DNA of 11,642 nt from Beroe ovata. Lineage: Eukaryota; Ctenophora; Nuda; Beroida; Beroidae. The position numbers were made by a program, and so were the translations under genes. The notes beneath the pieces are model-generated. The model was not told the origin of the DNA, ran no database searches, and worked only from the letters and a program-made list of their open reading frames with translations. How positions within the stretch are numbered: the stretch's first letter is position 1; every line of letters begins with the position of its first letter. Below, piece by piece: positions 7,886-11,642 of the stretch. The stretch covers positions 1,609 to 13,250 of the forward strand of contig CAMPET010000601.1 of the NCBI GenBank assembly GCA_946803715.1, given 5' to 3'.

Positions 7886-8318
7886 ACCAGATTTTGGTTC
7901 AATAGGGAACACTGATTGGTGGTTTTAGAGATTGGTGTCAACGGTAGAAGGAGTGGTGTCAACGATGACAAACAGTGGTGTCAGCTATGACTGGAGAGCG
8001 GTGTCAATCATCAGAGGAGCAGAGAGGGTCACAAAGTCACATAGCGTTCTCTGTAGTGGATTTCGATTCTAATTCTTCCTGACACCATACCTAAAGCAAA
8101 CAAAGAATTGAATGATTTCTGACATCATAATTTACGTCTGAATAACCAAAGCAACTGCAAACATAATGATCACGAAGTAGGACACAGTTAATGACATAAT
8201 ATGATTAGACCTCAATCCTCATAACATGGAATAAACAAGGATTAGTCACAATAAAAGCAGGACTACAGAATAAGCGGGAAACATAATTTATCACGATAAA
8301 ATGCACAACTCATTGATT
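7886..8318. other. MED1-UROS intergenic region with GGTGTCA repeats
   Basis: This stretch separates the MED1 stop from the UROS start and should hold the MED1 3' UTR and the UROS promoter. Four copies of GGTGTCA (7934, 7955, 7977, 8000) sit within 73 bases close to UROS, plus one inverted copy at 8080-8086. No canonical AATAAA on the minus strand was found here. A weaker GATAAA variant is at 8287-8292, just after the MED1 stop. Confidence 0.5.
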
Positions 8319-9521
8319 TCATAGTATTCCACTGTTGACTTCACTCTCACCGCCCATTTCCATTTCATCCTTCGCAGCATCGTGCAGTGACTCATTGCCC
8401 GCCAGCAGCGACCCACCTTGCAATGACCCGCTCTGTAGTGAGCTACCACCCTGTAGTGAGCTACCACCCTGCAGTGAGCTACCACCCTGTAATGAGCTAC
8501 CACCCTGCAGTGAGCTACCACCCTGCAGTGAACTACCACCCTGTAGTGAGCTACCACCCTGTAGTGGCGGCACTGACATCGATGCTCGTATCATATGAGG
8601 AGCAGGGGAAAGACAGGGAATGGTCCCCATACCACCCTGAGGAGGTGATGAGTGGATAGGGGCCGGTTTGAGGGAGGGTGGTCCTATGGGTCGCATTGTG
8701 TGTCGAATATTACTGATACTACTCATTGGAGACAGCACTGGGATGTTCGGTACATTACTTTCGCATATCTTCACTAGTTTTGTCGGCTTCTTGAGCAGAG
8801 CATCGTCACTATCGCCGATAACAAGCGGTCTCTTCCGTTTCTGAGCTATGATATCTGGTGGGCTGGGCAGAGTGCCAAGATGAGAATCCGTGCCGAATGA
8901 CGGGATGATAGGCTGTTGGGACATGGGTGGTGGTGTCAACATCGGGGTTACATCCGGTGGAGGGAAATCTATGTCAGGAGGAGTGGTGTCAATGGTGGGA
9001 ACAGAGGGTTGCTTCATTTTCATCCCAGAAGAAGATGAGAAGTTGAACTCGTAGGCATTTCCTCCCTCACTCTCGATCTGGTGTTTCACAGGTTTAATAC
9101 CGTGTTTATGATGGTGAACCAGAATTCTCAGCAAACCGTGAAGTGTGAGCGGCAGTGAGAGGTACTGCGTAGCTGCAGTGCTCAACACGCCACACTTAGC
9201 GGTGTCACATGACGTAACCGTGACAGAAAGTGGCCCGATTTCCATGTTCATCACGCATAGTCTCTGTTCGGAGGGGTGTGCAAACACTGCCTCCACATTG
9301 CTGCCAGGGCTAACCGTCAAATCGACAGTGATCGGTGTCCGTTTACACGATGTTTCGCTGCTAGGGGCAGTGGTGGAGTTGCTAGGGGCAGTGCTAGAGC
9401 TGCTTAGTGCTCCACTAGAGTTGCTAAGGACCCCGCTAGGATTGTTGCTGGGGTCATAGCAACTTAGGATGAATCGGTTGTACGTTGTCTGCTGACGGAG
9501 CGTAGTGATGATTATCGGAAC
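8319..9521 (-). CDS. MED1: MED1 exon C (last exon, 400 codons)
   Basis: The acceptor is tttttcccag at 9522, in phase 0 after exon B. Residues 1-23 (VPIIITTLRQQTTYNRF...) and about 61-147 are the conserved MED1 fold. Residues 24-60 are a Ser/Thr/Pro-rich insertion with internal repeats (SSTAPSNSTTAPSS). After residue 160 the chain is predicted disordered, with PP-rich segments. A bipartite nuclear-localisation-like KRKRPLVIG...KKPTKLVK spans about 228-251. Seven LQGGSS repeats follow from about residue 320, and the end is GGESEVNSGIL. The tail has no LxxLL box; the only match, LHGLL, is inside the folded part. Confidence 0.88.
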   Translation of the reverse strand, partial: VPIIITTLRQQTTYNRFILSCYDPSNNPSGVLSNSSGALSSSSTAPSNSTTAPSSETSCKRTPITVDLTVSPGSNVEAVFAHPSEQRLCVMNMEIGPLSVTVTSCDTAKCGVLSTAATQYLSLPLTLHGLLRILVHHHKHGIKPVKHQIESEGGNAYEFNFSSSSGMKMKQPSVPTIDTTPPDIDFPPPDVTPMLTPPPMSQQPIIPSFGTDSHLGTLPSPPDIIAQKRKRPLVIGDSDDALLKKPTKLVKICESNVPNIPVLSPMSSISNIRHTMRPIGPPSLKPAPIHSSPPQGGMGTIPCLSPAPHMIRASMSVPPLQGGSSLQGGSSLQGGSSLQGGSSLQGGSSLQGGSSLQGGSSLQSGSLQGGSLLAGNESLHDAAKDEMEMGGESEVNSGIL

Positions 9522-11337
9522 CTGGGAAAAACGTCAATGCCTAAAGAGAGAAGGGCACAATGCCAAATGTCAATTAACATTTCTACAGAGGATGTTTACG
9601 ATTGTTAAAAATGTTGTTATAGCAAAATGATGGAAGTAACATGTGAATTACCCCCGAAACAAACCTGTGATGGGTGTGAAAATGGGACTCTGTGAACGTG
9701 TACAGCCTTGTCAGAGCTTTCTCCAGGCAGATAGTACGTGTGATTTAGCTTGTTGTGTTTCAGGGACTTCGACTCTGACTTATCTAGACTGAAGAGTTAA
9801 GATAGAACAATGTTATAATTAGAGCAGAGAAAGAAGATTGACACGTGTCAGAGATGCTTTCAATTCTCTCTAATGATTCAGTAGCGTCTAATAGTATTCT
9901 GTCGCTCCATTGACGCGCTTCCTACCCAAGTTCGGAAAAGATGAGATCGAGGTAAGTTGTAGAGATGTTGTCCGGTTTGATCAGCCTGTTATTCCCCAAC
10001 TTCTTCAGTAATGTGTTCATCTTCACTACCGGCATTATGATACGTCGTGCTAGCTTGAGAACGAACGCCGCTTCTACATACTCTGTGAAAAGAGAAGTTA
10101 GGTTGAGAAGTTAGGTTACTGCGTAAGTTGGATTGGAGAAGTTAGGTTGAGAAGTTAGGTTACTGCGTAAGTTGGATTGGAGNATAGCAACTTAGGATGA
10201 ATCGGTTGTACGTTGTTTGTTGACGGAGCGCAGTGATGATTATCGGAACCTGGGAAAAATAACAACGTCAGTGCCTCAAGAGAGAAGGGCACAATGCCAA
10301 ATGTCAATTAAAATTTCTACAGAGGATGTTTATGAAAAAAAGTTGTTATAGCAAAATGATGGAAGTCATATGTGAATTAGCCCCGAACAAACCTGTGATG
10401 GATGTGAAAATGGGAGTCTGTGAACGTGTACAGCCTTGTCAGCGCTTTCTCCAGGCAGATAGTACGTGTGATTTAGCTTGTTGTGTTTCAGTGACTTCGA
10501 CTCTGACTTATCTAACCTAAAGATCAAAGAGAGAAATTCTCATACTGTAGAGTAGAGAAAGAAGAATTTCAGAGAAGAGTGTCGAAATGCTGTCAATGGT
10601 TCAGTAGCGTCAAATCGTATTCTGTCGCTCCATTACACGCTTCCTACCCAAGTTCGGAAAAGATGAGATCGAGGTAAGTTGTAGAGATGTTCTCCGGTTT
10701 GATCAGCCTGTTATTCCCCAACTTCTTCAGTAATGTGTTCATCTTCACTACCGGCATTATGATACGTCGTGCTAGCTTGAGAACGAACGCCGCTTCTACA
10801 TACTCTGTGAAAAGAGAAGTTAGGTTGAGAAGTCAGGTTACTGCGTAAGTTGGATTGGAGAAGTTAGGTTGAGGATTGGAGAGCAATATGAGTTGAAATT
10901 GCTTGGTCCTCAGGGCTGGTGGAATAAGGAAGAGTCATAGCTTTTTTTCTGCTAACCAACCTGAATTAATCTGCGAGATTGGTTTAAAGTCGGAATGAGA
11001 AATGAAGAGTGGTTGTGTTGGCAGCTGGTTGATGTTGGAACACTCCACTCCAATAGTGCCATACTCTGACTCACTCTCCAACGATTGCGTGGTACCACTT
11101 TGAGTAGTAACACTGGGAGTGGTACTGCACTGGGTGGTAACACTGGGAGTGGTAACACTGGGAGTGGTGGTAGTGAGGAGTGGGGGACAGTGGAAGTACG
11201 TGACTCTGATGCCGGTACCACCACGTGAGCAAGTCACGTGACCGAGGAGGGACTTGTTGATGGTGTCACGTGTCATGGTGGTGCTGCTGTTACCACCTCC
11301 ACCACCACTCATTCTAACCAGGTCAGACTCCAGAGAC
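8319..11337 (-). CDS. MED1: Mediator complex subunit 1, 5' truncated by the window (gene-level entry)
   Basis: Exons on the minus strand join in phase: about 11337-10961 (Z), 10082-9926 (A), 9788-9665 (B) and 9521-8319 (C, with stop). Near-duplicate exons A', B' and a fragment of C' lie at 10804-10184. Landmarks match animal MED1 in order: TRDTINKSLLGHVTC (human ENNVSRSLG region), then AAFVLKLARRIIMPV (human CFFLKFPQPIPV). HTYYLPGESSDKAVHVHRV then VPIIITTLRQQTTYNRF match human VPLILNLIRHQVAYNTL, and FAHPSEQRLCVMNMEI matches human FQHPVNDSLVCVVMDV. MED1 is the Mediator middle-module subunit that contacts activators and nuclear receptors in the nucleus. The tail is proline-, serine- and glycine-rich with a basic KRKRP motif. 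First exons are beyond the right edge. Confidence 0.88.
8433..8567. repeat. 18-bp coding minisatellite (LQGGSS repeats)
   Basis: Seven contiguous 18-base units, CTGTAGTGAGCTACCACC with single-base variants, plus half of an eighth. On the minus strand they encode LQGGSS repeated in frame in the MED1 tail; shortened versions (LQSGS, LQGGS) continue downstream. Open frames in other frames here are by-products of the repeat. Confidence 0.95.
9665..9788 (-). CDS. MED1: MED1 exon B
   Basis: The acceptor is aactcttcag and the donor GTTTGT. The first base completes a Gly codon from exon A, then 41 codons from LDKSESKSLKHNKLNHTYYL to VHRVPFSHPSQ. It aligns with the human segment containing RFYAALPGQQ and ITFQHPGR, immediately before the VPLILNL block. 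The phase-0 end fits exon C. The flanking introns are only 143 and 137 bases. Confidence 0.82.
9926..10082 (-). CDS. MED1: MED1 exon A
   Basis: The acceptor is ttttcacag and the donor GTAGGA. Two bases complete the codon left by exon Z (giving Glu), followed by 51 codons starting YVEAAFVLKLARRIIMPVV and ending LDLIFSEL. It corresponds to the human CFFLKFPQPIPV...LYELITQFEL region. Exon A' at 10648-10804 differs by a single base (Asp to Glu). Confidence 0.82.
10093..10182. repeat. 44-bp minisatellite at the duplication junction
   Basis: Two near-perfect copies of a 44-base unit beginning AGAAGTTAGGTTGAGAAGTT, itself built from shorter GAAGTTAGGTT blocks. The run stops at the N. About one and a half copies lie at the equivalent place in copy 2 (about 10815-10872). 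Confidence 0.85.
10183..10183. other. Ambiguous base N at the junction of the two MED1 copies
   Basis: This is the only N in the window. It lies exactly between the intron minisatellite of copy 1 and the truncated exon C of copy 2, which suggests an assembly join rather than a random miscall. Confidence 0.9.
10184..10249 (-). pseudogene. MED1 exon C' fragment
   Basis: The fragment has an intact acceptor and the first 22 codons of exon C (VPIIITALRQQTTYNRF and five more). It ends at the N and then reads into intron sequence, with a stop within eight codons. It cannot serve as a complete exon here. Confidence 0.7.
10393..10516 (-). CDS. MED1: MED1 exon B' (second copy of exon B)
   Basis: It is intact and of the same 124-base length and phase as exon B, with 6 base differences. 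It would splice correctly from A' (GG plus G gives Gly) and on to exon C at 9521. It may be an allele placed in tandem by the assembler, or a true extra exon. It is not needed in addition to exon B. Confidence 0.55.
10648..10804 (-). CDS. MED1: MED1 exon A' (second copy of exon A)
   Basis: It is 157 bases with the same acceptor and donor as exon A and one base change. It is the copy nearest exon Z, separated from it by a 156-base intron of normal size for this gene. Confidence 0.6.
10961..11337 (-). CDS. MED1: MED1 exon Z (partial gene, 5' end uncertain)
   Basis: The frame is open through SLESDLVRMSGGGGGNSS, TRDTINKSLLGHVTCSRG, a Thr/Ser/Pro repeat, and SEYGTIGVECSNINQL to PISQINS. It ends in donor GTTGGT with a phase-1 end that fits A or A'. 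The start chosen is the acceptor-like ctgttccag ending at 11338. Another candidate, ctacaacag, lies about 14 bases further upstream, and the frame stays open beyond both. The ATG at 11312 is unlikely to be the protein start, because animal MED1 has a few hundred residues before this point. Confidence 0.7.
11090..11175. repeat. Coding low-complexity repeat (TTPSV type) in MED1 exon Z
   Basis: Imperfect 15-base units such as AACACTGGGAGTGGT recur about five times and encode TTPSVTT-like peptides on the minus strand. The expansion lies in a loop between conserved segments of the MED1 fold. Confidence 0.8.
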
Positions 11338-11642
11338 CTGGAACAGATGGACTGTTGTAGTTGTGGGAAATTAACCAGTCTTGAGTTATATCTGGCATAC
11401 CATAATATACAGCTTCTTTGCCTAATCAGAACATAACATGCATCATTGCAGTCTCTTATCGCTAATTAGTTGGGTACCTAATCGCGACCTTGGGTATTCA
11501 GGGCATAAAGTCGCGAATACCCAATTCGGTAATTCCTGTTGGGTATTCCCGACATTGGGTATTCTAGAAGTTGGGTATTCCGTACCCCAATCATACCTAT
11601 ACTAAGTTAAGAAGCATCATAAAACTGATTGAATTATATAAC
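11338..11642. other. Presumed MED1 intron with TTGGGTATTC repeats
   Basis: No convincing exon was recognised. The decamer TTGGGTATTC occurs at 11490, 11539, 11555 and 11571, and inverted (GAATACCCAA) at 11515-11524. The 11490 and 11515 copies form a 10-bp stem with a 15-base loop. TCGCGA occurs twice (11482 and 11511). The rest is AT-rich. Confidence 0.55.

Larger units (their letters stand above)
9461..10182 (-). repeat. Duplicated MED1 block, copy 1
   Basis: This stretch, from the start of exon C through exons B and A and into the next intron, is repeated at 10184-10880. Coding parts differ at about 10 of 347 bases. The introns differ more, with several indels and a poorly alignable stretch near 9790-9880. 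The copies meet at the N at 10183. Confidence 0.85.
10184..10880 (-). repeat. Duplicated MED1 block, copy 2
   Basis: It holds C' (10184-10249, only the first 22 codons, then the N and a stop in frame), B' (10393-10516) and A' (10648-10804). All splice sites of A' and B' are preserved (ctttag acceptor and GTTTGT donor for B'). The changes from copy 1 are mostly silent or conservative: Ser to Ala and Val to Leu in B', Asp to Glu in A', and Thr to Ala in C'. Confidence 0.85.

Noticed and set aside
8335-8659. Plus-strand frames encoding repeated CSELPP and VVSYHP peptides
   Set aside because: They are reverse-strand readings of the 18-bp minisatellite that encodes LQGGSS in MED1; the minus-strand frame belongs to a conserved gene.
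10326-10520. Plus-strand frame starting MFMKKSCYSKMMEVICEL
   Set aside because: It overlaps MED1 exon B' and its introns on the opposite strand, and is not preserved in the corresponding place in copy 1.
11312-11312. ATG at 11312 as the MED1 start
   Set aside because: The frame remains open upstream, and the conserved segment just after it corresponds to a position a few hundred residues into animal MED1, so it is an internal Met.

Overview
The window looks like nuclear DNA from a small-genome invertebrate animal. It is AT-rich, and its genes carry spliceosomal GT-AG introns, many only about 130-160 bases long. It encodes recognisable metazoan versions of three proteins, with gaps of about 155-430 bases between genes. 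A sponge or another early-branching invertebrate would fit, but the sequence alone does not fix the species. One N at 10183 marks an assembly ambiguity or joint. No prokaryotic, viral or transposase gene was recognised.

All three genes lie on the minus strand, head to tail, in the order MED1 > UROS > SCaMC (right to left). At the right is most of a MED1 gene (Mediator complex subunit 1), running from about 11337 down to a stop at 8319; its 5' end lies beyond the window. Next is a single-exon uroporphyrinogen-III synthase (7163-7885), the haem-pathway enzyme. Last is the 5' part of a calcium-regulated mitochondrial carrier of the SCaMC/APC type (SLC25A23/24/25 family). Its four EF-hands are spread over exons between 7003 and 140; the membrane carrier domain would lie left of position 1.

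The carrier gene has two alternative 5' ends, exons 1a+2 (7003-6285) and exon 1b (5282-5052). Each encodes its own version of the first EF-hand, and both splice in phase 0 onto exon 3. The 4.3 kb intron between exons 4 and 5 is filled by about seven tandem copies of a 544-base satellite-like unit. The central copies read as identical and the left-hand copies are progressively degraded. Each of six recognisable units carries a CACGTG E-box inside a 10-bp inverted repeat.

In MED1, a block holding two complete exons and the start of a third is present twice, either side of the N. Exons are about 97% identical, while introns have diverged with indels. This is either two unmerged alleles or a real exon duplication that the splice phases would force to be mutually exclusive. 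MED1 also has three low-complexity expansions, one of them an 18-bp coding minisatellite.

Other unexplained signals are a strong local excess of the heptamer GGTGTCA/TGACACC in and upstream of UROS, a hairpin whose loop is a 3' splice site that also reads as a 5' splice site, a perfect 16-bp palindrome with opposed CCAAT boxes just upstream of exon 1b, and a cluster of five TTGGGTATTC decamers near the right end. The three proteins act in different places (transcription, haem synthesis, mitochondrial nucleotide transport), and nothing shows a functional link beyond proximity.
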